Of a stretch of DNA of 64,000 bases, positions 30,334 through 39,133 are shown one piece after another (within the stretch, counting starts at the first letter, position 1; the number at the start of each line of letters is the position of its first letter). The notes beneath the pieces were generated by a model. The model was not told the DNA's origin. It was given only the letters and a program-made list of their open reading frames with translations, and made no database searches. The stretch comes from Candidatus Promineofilum glycogenicum (GTDB lineage Bacteria > Chloroflexota > Anaerolineae > Promineifilales > Promineifilaceae). The position numbers and the translations under genes were made by a program. The stretch covers positions 186,001-250,000 of the forward strand of contig JADJHJ010000011.1 in the NCBI GenBank assembly GCA_016707605.1. The letters run 5' to 3'.

Positions 30334-31080
30334 TCAACCTCGGACTCGCGCCAGTTGGCGCGCCGTCCAGTCAGCGTCGAGACGGGACAGCCGCGCCTTG
30401 CCCAGATTCTGGCGCATGATCCAGCGCACGTCCGGGTCGTCGTCGGCCAGCCACTTCTCGATGAGCGCCTGGCCCTTGTCCGGCGCGGCCACCGCGGCCA
30501 CGCTCCAGCAGTAGCCCAACGCCTTGCGCAAGGCGACGAACTCGGCGCTGCGCCGGTCGGCCGCGCCGCGCACGCTGACCATAATGGCGTCAAGTACGTC
30601 GAGCACCCGCCCGGCCGTAGCCTCGTTCGTCAGCAGCGCCGGCTCGCACAGCCCGGCCGCCGCCGCCCGCTGCTCCAGCCGTGTGCCCGCCGCCCAACGG
30701 GCCGCCTCGGCCAGCAACGCGGCCATATCGGCCTCGCCCCAGCGCTGCAGGGCCATCGCCGCCGCCTCGCGCACCCGCCAGCGCGGGTCGTTGGCCGCCT
30801 GCCGCACCTGAGTCAGCGCCGCCCCGTCCCCCTCGGCCAGCAGCCGCCCATAGCCCAGCGCGCCGCAGAAGGCCAGGAACTCGCCCGGCGTGTTGGTCGG
30901 CCCCTCGCCCGGCCCGACGGCCAGCCAGCGGGCGAACTGGGTCGCATCCCCCTCGTCGGCCGCCGCCCGCGCCAGCTCCAGATTGCCGCGCGGCCCCGGC
31001 AGGCGCGACTCGGCCAGCAGGAACGACTCCCAGTCGCACATCTGGCGCAGGTGTTCGCGGTAGGTGTCGATCTTGCTCAT
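30334..31080 (-). CDS. HEAT-repeat-like helical protein
   Basis: This encodes 248 residues, almost entirely alpha-helical in pattern, with HEAT-like units such as DPRWRVREAAAMALQRWGEA and DDDPDVRWIMRQNLGKARLS. No signal peptide or catalytic motif is seen. Such proteins are binding scaffolds. It lies on the same strand as a phosphoribosyltransferase gene upstream but is separated from it by a 180-base repeat cluster. Confidence 0.7.
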   Translation of the reverse strand: MSKIDTYREHLRQMCDWESFLLAESRLPGPRGNLELARAAADEGDATQFARWLAVGPGEGPTNTPGEFLAFCGALGYGRLLAEGDGAALTQVRQAANDPRWRVREAAAMALQRWGEADMAALLAEAARWAAGTRLEQRAAAAGLCEPALLTNEATAGRVLDVLDAIMVSVRGAADRRSAEFVALRKALGYCWSVAAVAAPDKGQALIEKWLADDDPDVRWIMRQNLGKARLSRLDADWTARQLARVRG

Positions 31081-31102
31081 AGTGTCGTACCCATCACCTG
31101 GT

Positions 31103-31285
31103 GGAGACGCTCACGCAAAGGCGCAAAGAAGAAAGATGGTCACGCAAAGACGCAAAGAACGCCAAGCTAAGCAAGCTTCTTAAGCTTGGCGTTCTTTGCG
31201 TCTTTGCGTGAGTTTCTTCTTCTTCTCTTCTTCGCGCCTTTGCCCCTTGGCGCCTTTGCGTGAGCGCCTTTGTGTGAGCGTCTTC
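31103..31285. repeat. Palindromic repeat cluster, family F
   Basis: Several ACGCAAAGGCGCAAAGAA words face GCCTTTGCGTGAG words. The core arms around 31140-31215 are nearly perfect. It fills the gap between two minus-strand genes. Confidence 0.9.
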
Positions 31286-31290
31286 ATTCT

Positions 31291-31887
31291 TCATACGCCT
31301 TTCGCCGCCACAAACGGCGTGGCCGGGATGAGCAGCGCGGCGTCGGCGGCCAGGCCCTGTTGCGCCAGCGCCGCGGCGTACTCCGGATGCATAACGAACG
31401 CGCCGTCGCGCAGGATTTCGCGGTCCCAAGGGTTCAGGACCAGTTCATCGCTGATCAGGCCGGTGTAGTCCACGGCGTCCGCGCCCCAGGTGTGGGCGTA
31501 GAGCGTGGCCGTCCGCGCCTCGGCTGCGCCCAGTTCCAACGCCCGCGTCTTGACCATCTGCACCGTCTGGCCGCTGCTGCACATCTCATCGACCACCAGC
31601 ACGCGCCGCCCGCGCACGGCCGCCGGCGGCTCCACCAGCCACAGCGGCGTCTGGCGCACCACCACATCGTCCTGTCGCCGCGACAGGCGCACCGGGTAGA
31701 CTTCGACTTGCAGGATGTGGGCCAGCAGCGCGCCGGGGTAGGCCCCGCCGCGCAACACCGGCAGCACCATCTCCGGCCGCCACGGCGCGACGGCCACGGC
31801 CAGCGCCTTCACCAGCCCGTGAAAGTCGTCCCAGGAGATCGGCCGCACGCCGGCGCGGGTGGAGTAGTCGTAGGCGGGATCGGTCAT
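31291..31887 (-). CDS. Phosphoribosyltransferase-like protein
   Basis: This encodes 198 residues from the ATG at 31887. The PRPP-binding motif RVLVVDEMCSSGQTVQMV is clear, and an upstream VLPVLRGGAYPGALLA forms the flexible loop region. The family includes purine and xanthine phosphoribosyltransferases; archaeal and bacterial relatives of this length are often annotated as hypoxanthine or xanthine-guanine types. The precise base cannot be told. It could support nucleoside salvage together with the exported nucleoside hydrolase, but the genes are 27 kb apart. Confidence 0.82.
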   Translation of the reverse strand: MTDPAYDYSTRAGVRPISWDDFHGLVKALAVAVAPWRPEMVLPVLRGGAYPGALLAHILQVEVYPVRLSRRQDDVVVRQTPLWLVEPPAAVRGRRVLVVDEMCSSGQTVQMVKTRALELGAAEARTATLYAHTWGADAVDYTGLISDELVLNPWDREILRDGAFVMHPEYAAALAQQGLAADAALLIPATPFVAAKGV

Positions 31888-31910
31888 AGTCAAGTGAGGC
31901 TATCACATTG

Positions 31911-32005
31911 TCGCGCGGGGTGGCAACCCGCTTCTCCTTGTAGCGCGGGTTGGCAACCCGCTTCTTCCGCCGCAACCAAAGCGGCGGGTTGACAACCCGC
32001 GCTAC
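31911..32005. repeat. Palindromic repeat cluster, family B', containing a stop codon
   Basis: Three GCGGGTTGGCAACCCGC hairpins in a row. The rightmost carries the TAG stop (32002-32004) of the lipoprotein gene in the same GTAGCGCGGG context as at 10790. Confidence 0.9.
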
Positions 32006-33816
32006 AACTCCAGTTGCGCCAGAAACTCGATCACAAACTCCCGCCACTGCGCCGTCGCCGGGCAATAGGTCGTCCACAACTGGCCCCGGAGGCCCGGCGC
32101 GTCGTGGGGTAGGATGATCGTCTCGCACAGCGGCGTCACCTGATCGGCCAGCACTGCCCCGGTCACGTCACCGATCTGAATCTCGCTCACGTCCTTGTCG
32201 TAGTACTCCTCGCGAATGGCCGCCACGCTAAACGGTGGGGCCTGGTCGCTCGGATAAGTTGACCAGAACAGGTCGGCGCGGAACAAATCGTCTTCCAGCA
32301 CCAGCAGGCCGGGGCTGGTTACGTCATAGTTGGCGACGGCGTAGTGGTGCTGGTCCAGCGGCTGGGCGCGCCAGCCATCCGGCACGGCCAGCGCCAGCCC
32401 CGGCCCGACCCACTCGCGGCGCGGCCACGACTCCGGCGGGCCGGCGGCGTGGGCCACGGCCACCGTCGCCCACGGCTGCGTCTCCACGGCCGTTGCCTGA
32501 GCGATCATGACCGACTCCAGGCCAAGCTGATCAACGTCTACGCCCAGCGGCGTCGCCGTCTGCACCACCGGCCAGCCGGCCGTGTCGATGGCATAGAGAC
32601 CCGACGGCGCGCCCGCCTCGAGTGGCTGGCTCAGCCAGGCTATGGCATACCGGCCATCGCTCGTCCAGCCGTCGAGGTAGGCTATTTCAAACCGTTGTGA
32701 TGCCACAACCGTCTCGCCGGTGGCTGTGTCGCCAACCACCACCTGCTGGCTTCCAGGCGCGTCGTAGACCAGGTCGGCAAAGAGCCGCCCACCGGACGAC
32801 AGGCTATGGCTGGACGGAGCGGCGGCCAGTTCCCACACCAACGGCCGCGCCGCCCCATCGAGCGGAAAGAAGATCTGATTGTCGTCGGCCTGAGCGATGA
32901 CGCCCGTTCCGTCGGCCGCCCAACGGTGCCACAGGTGACCGTCAACGGGCGGCGGACGGAAGCGGCCCAGCTTGCGCGCTGCGCCCGTCGTCGCGTCCAC
33001 CAGCCAGATGGCGATGGCATCGCCATCCGCGGCGCTGACGGCGATGCTACGGCCGCAATCGCCCGTCGCCGCCGCAGCCGCGCAACCGGGCGACCACACC
33101 GGCCAGGCGGCGAACGGCGGCAAATCGACCAGCAGGCGCGGCGCGTCGCCGGTGACGACATCCTGCACGTACACCTGCCCACGGCTCACCTCCGGCGCTT
33201 GCCCGGCCAGCGTGTAGACGATGCGCCGGCTGTCGGGCGCCCAGGTGAACCACAGGCGCAGGTCGTGGAGCTTGCTGACGGTCGACATCGGCGCGGCGTC
33301 GCCGGTCGGGCCACGGTGGATGAGCCACGTGTCACCCGCCGGGCGCGGCGCGACCATCAGGCGGCCGTCGGGCGAAAAGCGCGGCGGCCAAATGGTGTCC
33401 ACCGGGCCACTCTCCCCATTGAGGGTGTAGTAGCCAGGGCCAAGGAGCGTCTCGACGCGGCCATCGGCCGGCGTGTAGACGATCAGTGAGCCGTCGGGTG
33501 GGGCCAGCACCAGGCCGTCGCTGAAGCCGGGAATGCCCTCGGCCGGCGGCCTGAAACCGCTGGGGCCGGGCGTGGCCGAAGCGACGGGCGTCGGCGGCGG
33601 CGCGGGTGTGTCCGGTCGTTCGATGGCGGGGTCGAGCGCGGGCGTGGCCGATGGCGCGACTGTGATGGCAGAAGTAGGTGTGGCCGCCAGCGTGGCCGGC
33701 GGCGCGATCGTGGCTAACGTGGGTAGAGCGGTAACGGCAGCCGGCGGCGCGTCCCCATCAGAAACGCAAGCCGTCAGCGCCAGGAGCACAACCAGCAGCA
33801 GGGTATAGCGTTTCAT
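32002..33816 (-). CDS. Lipoprotein with WD40/TolB-like beta-propeller
   Basis: This encodes 604 residues. The signal peptide ends with the lipobox LTAC (Cys17), and a Pro/Thr-rich linker reaches about residue 100. The middle contains propeller-like strands such as PRFSPDGRLMVAPR, WFTWAPDSRRIVYTL and WTSDGRYAIAWLS, as in TolB/DPP-type propellers. The last 130 residues form a separate domain around VGPGLALAVPDGWRAQ that recalls secreted PsbP-like folds. The function is unknown; such proteins usually bind ligands outside the cell. The stop comes from the family B' repeat. Confidence 0.72.
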   Translation of the reverse strand: MKRYTLLLVVLLALTACVSDGDAPPAAVTALPTLATIAPPATLAATPTSAITVAPSATPALDPAIERPDTPAPPPTPVASATPGPSGFRPPAEGIPGFSDGLVLAPPDGSLIVYTPADGRVETLLGPGYYTLNGESGPVDTIWPPRFSPDGRLMVAPRPAGDTWLIHRGPTGDAAPMSTVSKLHDLRLWFTWAPDSRRIVYTLAGQAPEVSRGQVYVQDVVTGDAPRLLVDLPPFAAWPVWSPGCAAAAATGDCGRSIAVSAADGDAIAIWLVDATTGAARKLGRFRPPPVDGHLWHRWAADGTGVIAQADDNQIFFPLDGAARPLVWELAAAPSSHSLSSGGRLFADLVYDAPGSQQVVVGDTATGETVVASQRFEIAYLDGWTSDGRYAIAWLSQPLEAGAPSGLYAIDTAGWPVVQTATPLGVDVDQLGLESVMIAQATAVETQPWATVAVAHAAGPPESWPRREWVGPGLALAVPDGWRAQPLDQHHYAVANYDVTSPGLLVLEDDLFRADLFWSTYPSDQAPPFSVAAIREEYYDKDVSEIQIGDVTGAVLADQVTPLCETIILPHDAPGLRGQLWTTYCPATAQWREFVIEFLAQLEL

Positions 33817-33894
33817 GGTAGCAGCATAGCACATTGGCGGACGTTGATGTTGACGCCGTGCGCGCGATTGGTCTACGACCGCCCAATGAACCGC

Positions 33895-34075
33895 GCCTGT
33901 CCCCTCGCCCTTTGGGAGAGGGTTAGGAAGAGAGCCTCTTGTCCCCTCGCTCTGTGGGAGAGGGCCAGGGAGAGGGCCTCTTGTCCCCTCGCCCTTTGGG
34001 AGAGGGTTAGGGAGAGGGCCACCCATCCGGGCAGAACCCTCTCCCTAACCCTCCCCCAGTGGGGGAGGGAACGCC
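33895..34075. repeat. Repeat cluster, family G
   Basis: Repeated CTCGCCCTTTGGGAGAGG and CCCTCTCCCTAACCCTC words in opposed orientation. It includes the last codons of the histidine phosphatase gene. Confidence 0.88.
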
Positions 34076-34668
34076 GGCGGCTCAATGCGCATCCAGCCGT
34101 GGACAAGCCGCCGCGTCTCCCCATCAAAGCAGTAGTAGTGCCCGCCGTCGCGCCCCGGCTGGGCGTGGGTCATCGAAATCGGCTCGCCAAGCAAATGACA
34201 GAGGTAGAACGTGCCCACCGCGCCGTGAGCCACTATGGCAATCTCCCCCGCTCCCCCGCCCCCCTGCTCCCCTGCGCTTAATAGGATACCCTCAATGGCC
34301 CGCACAATCCGCCCCTGTGCGTGGGCCGCCGTCTCCCAGCCGCGCACGCTCTCGTCCGGCCGCGCGAACAGCAACCGGGCGGCGGCGGCGTGCTCCTCTT
34401 CCGGCAGCCAGCCGGTCGAATTGCGATCCACTTCGCCCAACTCCGGTAGCACAATCGGCGTCAGCCCCAGGTGCGCGGCCAGAATACCCGCGCCGTCGAG
34501 CGCCTTCTGCTCGTCGCTGCAATAGATCGCGCCGAGCGTGGCCACCCACGGCCGCGCCAGCAGCGCCGTCATCCGCGCCCGGCCGCGTTCGGAGAGCGGC
34601 CAACGCGGCACGGGGACGGCCGGGTCTTTCACCACGTCGGGGTGGGAGATGTAGTAAACGAGGCTCAT
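34045..34668 (-). CDS. Histidine phosphatase-like protein with altered first motif
   Basis: This encodes 207 residues. The fold pattern follows the phosphoglycerate-mutase family: an N-terminal YYISHPDV in the position of the RHG motif, YCSDEQKALDGAGILA, LGEVDRN, and the second catalytic His in IAIVAHGAVG. The first motif keeps the His but lacks the preceding Arg, so catalysis may be weak or different. A Gly/Glu-rich loop (SAGEQGGGGAGE) and the C-terminal PPPLGEG are built from repeat-like DNA. It is probably a cytoplasmic phosphatase of unknown substrate. Confidence 0.75.
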   Translation of the reverse strand: MSLVYYISHPDVVKDPAVPVPRWPLSERGRARMTALLARPWVATLGAIYCSDEQKALDGAGILAAHLGLTPIVLPELGEVDRNSTGWLPEEEHAAAARLLFARPDESVRGWETAAHAQGRIVRAIEGILLSAGEQGGGGAGEIAIVAHGAVGTFYLCHLLGEPISMTHAQPGRDGGHYYCFDGETRRLVHGWMRIEPPAFPPPLGEG

Positions 34669-34677
34669 AAAGAAAAG

Positions 34678-34807
34678 GAACCACAGATTACACAGATTTC
34701 ACAGATTTGAAGAGAAGCTATCCGCAGATTGGGCAGATTGGGCAGATTTCAGAATAAAGAGATTCTTCTTTCCGAAAATCTGCCCAATCTGCCCAATCTG
34801 CGGATCA
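34678..34807. repeat. Palindromic repeat, family D, containing a stop codon
   Basis: TATCCGCAGATTGGGCAG words and their complement flank a short centre. The right end supplies the TGA (34805-34807) of the tyrosine phosphatase gene. Confidence 0.92.
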
Positions 34808-35542
34808 TCCCTCCTTGTGGCGCAGGCGGGCGCGGACGCGGGCGATGTCGGCGGCCGAAAGCCCGGCATCCAGCAGATAACGCTCCATACCGCCGTAGCG
34901 CTCATCGACGTAGGCCAGGGTGGCCAACATCTGGTCGGGGGTCATGTTCAGCCGGTCCCAGAAGCCCAGCCCGGCCTCGCCCTTTTCGGCCACCAGGCGC
35001 TCGTAGATCGGCCGCCGCCGCTCCAGCGTCAGGGCGTAGTCGTCGGCGATGACCGCGTCGGGCACGCCGGCCAGCCGCAGCGCCGCCGCCGCCACCAGCC
35101 CCGTCCGGTCGGTGCCGCCCAGGCAGTGGAAGACGATGCCGCCCGGCGGGGCCGCGGCGATGGCCCGCAGCACGCCGGCCAGGGCGTGGGGGTAGAAGTC
35201 GAGGAAGAGGCGATAGACGTCGGCCCGCGTCTTGATCGCCGCCCACAGCGGCGCGGCGGCCGGGTCCTGGTGGTCGAGCGGCGTGTTGACGAAGCCCGGC
35301 TCGCCCGGCCGCCCGCCGGGGAAGATGGGCGGATCGTCGGCCAGCTCCAGCGGCCCGCGCAGGTCGATGACTGTGCGCACGCCGTAGTCGGTGAGGGCGC
35401 GCCGCCCGGCGGGGGTCAGCTTGCCCAGGCAGTCGGCGCGGATGAGCGCGCCGAAGCGGGTCGTGCCGCCACCGGCCGTGGGCAGCCCGCCCAGATCGCG
35501 CACGTTCCAGCAGGGTTCCCACTCCAGGTGTCGCGTTGTCAT
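34805..35542 (-). CDS. Tyrosine-specific protein phosphatase (Y_phosphatase3 family)
   Basis: This encodes 245 residues. The family start WNVRDLGGLPT is clear, and the P-loop IVFHCLGGTDRTG carries Cys140 and Arg146 in CX5R form. The usual form is HCxxGKDRTG; here Thr replaces the Lys. These enzymes resemble MptpB and dual-specificity lipid phosphatases. The stop TGA is the first three bases of a family D repeat. No ribosome site is evident. Confidence 0.88.
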   Translation of the reverse strand: MTTRHLEWEPCWNVRDLGGLPTAGGGTTRFGALIRADCLGKLTPAGRRALTDYGVRTVIDLRGPLELADDPPIFPGGRPGEPGFVNTPLDHQDPAAAPLWAAIKTRADVYRLFLDFYPHALAGVLRAIAAAPPGGIVFHCLGGTDRTGLVAAAALRLAGVPDAVIADDYALTLERRRPIYERLVAEKGEAGLGFWDRLNMTPDQMLATLAYVDERYGGMERYLLDAGLSAADIARVRARLRHKEG

Positions 35543-35549
35543 AGTTTTA

Positions 35550-35662
35550 TGAAGAAGGAACCGCAGATTACGCAGATTTGAAGATAGATTCTTGGAAGAA
35601 TCACTGACCCCAATCTGCGGATCACATCTCTTCATCTGCGTAATCTGTAGTTTCCTTCTCTT
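35550..35662. repeat. Palindromic repeat, family D variant
   Basis: GGAACCGCAGATTACGCAG words face CTGCGTAATCTGTAG words. It lies between the S9 peptidase stop and the phosphatase start. Confidence 0.88.
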
Positions 35663-37609
35663 TTATCCCAACGCCTCGACCAGCCCCGGCACTTCGGCCG
35701 CGCCGACGGGCACGGTCAGGCTGCTGCCGCTCAGGTCGTCGCCGATCGGTTGCACCCGCCCGCCCAGACAGCGGCCGAGGAACGCCTCGGCCAGCGCCGC
35801 GAACGACAGGTTGTTCTGCGGCCGGGCGAAGCCGTGGCCCTCGTCGGGGTAGAGGGCGTAGGCCACGGGGATGCCCCTGGCCTGCATGGCGCTGACGATC
35901 TGGTCCGACTCGGCCTGCTTCACGCGCGGGTCGTTGGCTCCCTGGGCGATGAGCAGCGGCCGGACGATGCGGTCGACGTGGGTCAGCGGCGAGTGGGCCT
36001 TCAGCAGCGCCCGGCCCTCTTCGGTGCGGTGGTCGCCGACGCGGGTGGTGAACAGCTCGACCATCGGCTGCCAGTAGGGCGGAATCGTCTCCAGCAGGGT
36101 GATCAGGTTCGACGGCCCGACGATGTCCACGCCGCAGGCGAACACCTCCGGGTAGAACGTCAGCCCGGCCAGCGTCGAGTAGCCGCCGAAGCTGCCGCCC
36201 ATGACCGCCACCCGCGCCGGGTCGGCGATGCCCTGGGCGATGGCCCACTGCACGCCGTCCTGCTGGTCTTCCAGGATTTTGCCGGCCCACTCGAAGTCGC
36301 CGGCGTTGGTGAACGCCTTGCCGAAGCCGGTGGAGGAGCGGAAGTTGACCGACAGCACGGCGTAGCCGCGATTGGCCAACCACTGATGCCAGCCGTTGAA
36401 GCCCCAGCTATCGCGCGCCCAGGGGCCGCCGTGGGGGATGAAGACCAGGGGCAGGGGCGCGTCAGGAACCCCGTCGCCGTCGCTGTCGCTGCCGGGCGGC
36501 AGGGTGTAGTAGACGACCAGGTTCAGCCCATCGCGGGCGGGCACGACCGCCGGGCGCATTTTGGCCAGCGGCAGCCCTTCCAACTCGGCGCGGTTGGTGA
36601 ACAGGAAGTCGGCCGTCCCCCGCTGGCGGTCATAGAGGTAGTAGCGCACCGGGCCATCGTCCACCACGTAGGCCACCAGCCAGGTGAGATCGTCCTGCGA
36701 GCGACTGGTGATCTCCACTTCGCCGTCGGCCACCGTCGCCAGGTAGTCCAGGTCGGCGGCGATGGCCGGGTCGAGCACCTGCCAGCGCTTGCGGTCGTAG
36801 ACGAAGGCCACGGCCTGCACGTGGCGCTCCGTCGGGTGGCGCAACACCTGGTCGGCGTCGGCCAGTTCGTCGGCGGCCAGCAGCGAGCGGTCGCCGGTCG
36901 TCAGGTCAATGGCCACCAGCGCCGCCGTGTCGCGCTCGCGGCTGTCGCGCAGATAGAGGACGTTGCCGCTCTTGTCAAAGCCGGCCGTCGAGGCGGTCAG
37001 CATGTCTTCGCCGGGGAAGCTCTGCCACAGCGCCCAGTCTTCGCCCGCCGGCCGGTAGATGTCCAGCCCGCCGTCGGGTGTCATCTGGATGGCAGTGCGG
37101 ATGGCCAGGTCGTCGTCCACGTCCACGCCCATGAAGCGGTCGTGTTGCAGCAGCAGCGTCCGCTCGCCGCTGATCAGGTTGACGCGGTAGATGTCGTGCC
37201 ACTGCGGGTCGCGGTCGTTCAGGGCGACGACGATCTCCTCCGGCCGGTGGTGGCTCAGGCCGACGATCTGCGCCGCCACGCCCTCGAACGGGGTCAGGTC
37301 GCCCACTTCGCCGGTGGCGATGTCGGCCGAGTAGACGCGCCAGTTCTCGTCGCCGCCTTTGTCCTGGATGTAGAGGATGTCGCCGCCGGTGTAGGCCCAG
37401 GCGTAGAAGCGGATGCCGCGGCCATTATCGGCCGTCACCGGGCGGGCGTCGGCCGGGCGCTCGCGTGGGGCGACCCAGACGTTGAGCACGCCGTCGCGCG
37501 GGGCCAGCCAGGCCAGATGTTCACCATCGGGGCTGATGGTCACCTGCGCCCGGTCGGGGTTGCCGAAGAAGACGCGGCGGGGAATCAAGGGTGTAGCGTC
37601 GTAACTCAT
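35663..37609 (-). CDS. S9-family serine peptidase (acylaminoacyl/prolyl oligopeptidase type)
   Basis: This encodes 648 residues from the ATG at 37609, preceded by GAGGAGATG. The N-terminal beta-propeller (about 1-360) has repeats such as VTISPDGEHLAWLAP. The alpha/beta-hydrolase domain follows, with the nucleophile Ser473 in GGSFGGYS, Asp560 in GANDPRV and His592 in DEGHGFA. There is no signal peptide, so it acts in the cytoplasm on short peptides. A frame continuing far upstream is repeat-encoded and not part of the gene. Confidence 0.93.
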   Translation of the reverse strand: MSYDATPLIPRRVFFGNPDRAQVTISPDGEHLAWLAPRDGVLNVWVAPRERPADARPVTADNGRGIRFYAWAYTGGDILYIQDKGGDENWRVYSADIATGEVGDLTPFEGVAAQIVGLSHHRPEEIVVALNDRDPQWHDIYRVNLISGERTLLLQHDRFMGVDVDDDLAIRTAIQMTPDGGLDIYRPAGEDWALWQSFPGEDMLTASTAGFDKSGNVLYLRDSRERDTAALVAIDLTTGDRSLLAADELADADQVLRHPTERHVQAVAFVYDRKRWQVLDPAIAADLDYLATVADGEVEITSRSQDDLTWLVAYVVDDGPVRYYLYDRQRGTADFLFTNRAELEGLPLAKMRPAVVPARDGLNLVVYYTLPPGSDSDGDGVPDAPLPLVFIPHGGPWARDSWGFNGWHQWLANRGYAVLSVNFRSSTGFGKAFTNAGDFEWAGKILEDQQDGVQWAIAQGIADPARVAVMGGSFGGYSTLAGLTFYPEVFACGVDIVGPSNLITLLETIPPYWQPMVELFTTRVGDHRTEEGRALLKAHSPLTHVDRIVRPLLIAQGANDPRVKQAESDQIVSAMQARGIPVAYALYPDEGHGFARPQNNLSFAALAEAFLGRCLGGRVQPIGDDLSGSSLTVPVGAAEVPGLVEALG

Positions 37610-37611
37610 TT

Positions 37612-37930
37612 CATCTCCTCGGTGCGTCGCACCTTCCGCAGTGCGTCGCACCTCTCTTCCTTCCCGGTGCGTCGCACTTTCCGCAGTGCGTCGCACCTCT
37701 CTTCCTTCCCGGTGCGTCGCACTTTCCGCAGTGCGTCGCACCTTCTTATATACCCATCCAAAGAAGGTGCAACCCACTCCAGAAAGTGGGATGCACCCGC
37801 TCCCGGTGCGTCGCACTTTCTGAAGTGCGTCGCACCTTCTTTCGTCATTACCTGCACATATCCAGCCCGAATAATAACCCAAGAACGTGCAACGCACCCA
37901 AGAAGGTGCGCTGCACGTGGAGAGGAGCGC
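37612..37930. repeat. Repeat cluster, family C
   Basis: Several GTGCGTCGCACTTTCCG words in direct order, then GGTGCAACCCACTCC and related words with inverted partners. It fills the 330-base gap upstream of the S9 gene. No promoter can be picked out inside it. Confidence 0.9.
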
Positions 37931-37939
37931 TGCACGCGC

Positions 37940-38956
37940 CTATAACTGCTCGGCCAGCGACGCGAAGTCGAAATCGACGTAAGGCGTTCCGGCCAGGAGG
38001 CGCGCGCGGCGGCCGGTCATGAAGCGCCGCGGCCAGGGGTGGGGAATGGCCTCGACCGCCTCGCCGTCGGCCAGGTCGTAGCTGCGCTGGATGACGGCGT
38101 AGAGGTCGATCTCGCGCGTGGTCAGGAAGTCGTGGATGGCCGGCAGCCAGCGCGGGTCGAGGCGGTTCTCGGCCCGATAGCCGCGCAGGAAGGGCGGCAG
38201 GAAGTCGGCCAGCACGCCCGGCGGGTCGTCGGCGTTGGTGATCATATAGAAGACGACCATGGCGATGTCGCCGATGAACCAGTTGTAGACGCAGTCGTCG
38301 AAGTCGAACAGGGTGATGGTGTCGCCGTCGACGTGGAAGTTGGCGCTGTGGGCGTCGAAGTGGATCAGCCCGTACTCGTTGCGCCCACGCGGCATGGCTT
38401 CGATGCGGCCGGTGATCGCCCGATAGCGGTCGAGTATGACCGCATCCCGGCCGGTCAGCAGGTCGTTCAACTCGTCGGCGAAGACGGCCGGCCACGATGG
38501 CCGTCGCCAGGCCGGGTCGGGCGGGGCGTACTCCTTGGTCAAGGCGTGCATACGGCCGAGGAGGCGGCCGTAGTTTTCGTAGCGCGCCGGCGTCCAGCCC
38601 ACTTCCCACGGCGGCCGGCCGGGCGCGAAGGCGAAGGCCGTGGCCAGAAAGCGGCCACCCTGCCCATCGTCGATCTCCTCCACCAGCTCCCCCCGCGCCG
38701 ACAGCAGCGCCCCGGCCACCGTCGCCCCGCCGGCGGCCAGGTAGTTGATCCAGTCCACTTCGCCGTGAATCTGCTCCGGTGAACGGCGCAAGGAGTGGGT
38801 GATGCGCAGGATGGCCGGGCCATCGTCGCGTTGGTAACGGTAGATGAAGCTCTCGAAGCCGCCGCCCGGCTCGATGGCATCGGCGGCGATGGCGTAGCGC
38901 GCCATCGCTTCGTGAAGGATAGCATCGTTGTAGAGGTCGCGGATTGTCTTGTCCAT
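37940..38956 (-). CDS. APH-family phosphotransferase (kinase fold)
   Basis: This encodes 338 residues. The catalytic loop is YGLIHFDAHSANFHVDGD (HxDxxxxN form) and the metal motif is ITLFDFDDC. The N-lobe region and C-terminal helices match aminoglycoside phosphotransferase or homoserine-kinase-II-like proteins, which phosphorylate small hydroxyl compounds. Nothing points to drug resistance here. It lies in a minus-strand run of singly acting genes. Confidence 0.85.
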   Translation of the reverse strand: MDKTIRDLYNDAILHEAMARYAIAADAIEPGGGFESFIYRYQRDDGPAILRITHSLRRSPEQIHGEVDWINYLAAGGATVAGALLSARGELVEEIDDGQGGRFLATAFAFAPGRPPWEVGWTPARYENYGRLLGRMHALTKEYAPPDPAWRRPSWPAVFADELNDLLTGRDAVILDRYRAITGRIEAMPRGRNEYGLIHFDAHSANFHVDGDTITLFDFDDCVYNWFIGDIAMVVFYMITNADDPPGVLADFLPPFLRGYRAENRLDPRWLPAIHDFLTTREIDLYAVIQRSYDLADGEAVEAIPHPWPRRFMTGRRARLLAGTPYVDFDFASLAEQL

Positions 38957-38964
38957 AGTTGCCC

Positions 38965-39032
38965 ATGTGGCACAGGATTCTTATCCTGTGCTCTTCAGTA
39001 TCGGAGCACAGGTTAAGAAACCTGTGCCACAT
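38965..39032. repeat. Palindromic repeat, family A, with a compensating change
   Basis: Two 29-base arms (38965-38993, 39004-39032) pair with two mismatches. In the right arm both changes lie opposite each other in the inner mini-hairpin (ACAGGTT and AACCTGT), so that stem stays perfect. Confidence 0.92.
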
Positions 39033-39071
39033 CAACTCCCCTTGCGGTTGCGCGGAAACTCCTTCAACGTC

Positions 39072-39133
39072 CGGACGCGATTCGGAGAATCGCGCTACGT
39101 CGGCTGCGCGATTCAGGAGAAGCGCGCTACGGC
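39072..39133. repeat. Two palindromic repeats, family B, overlapping a gene end
   Basis: Two GCGCGATTC / GAATCGCGC type hairpins in a row. The second contains the TGA stop and last codons (VARFS) of the nucleotidyltransferase gene. Confidence 0.88.

Noticed and set aside
37940..38956. Aminoglycoside resistance gene
   Set aside because: The kinase fold is shared by many small-molecule kinases and nothing in the sequence points to antibiotics.
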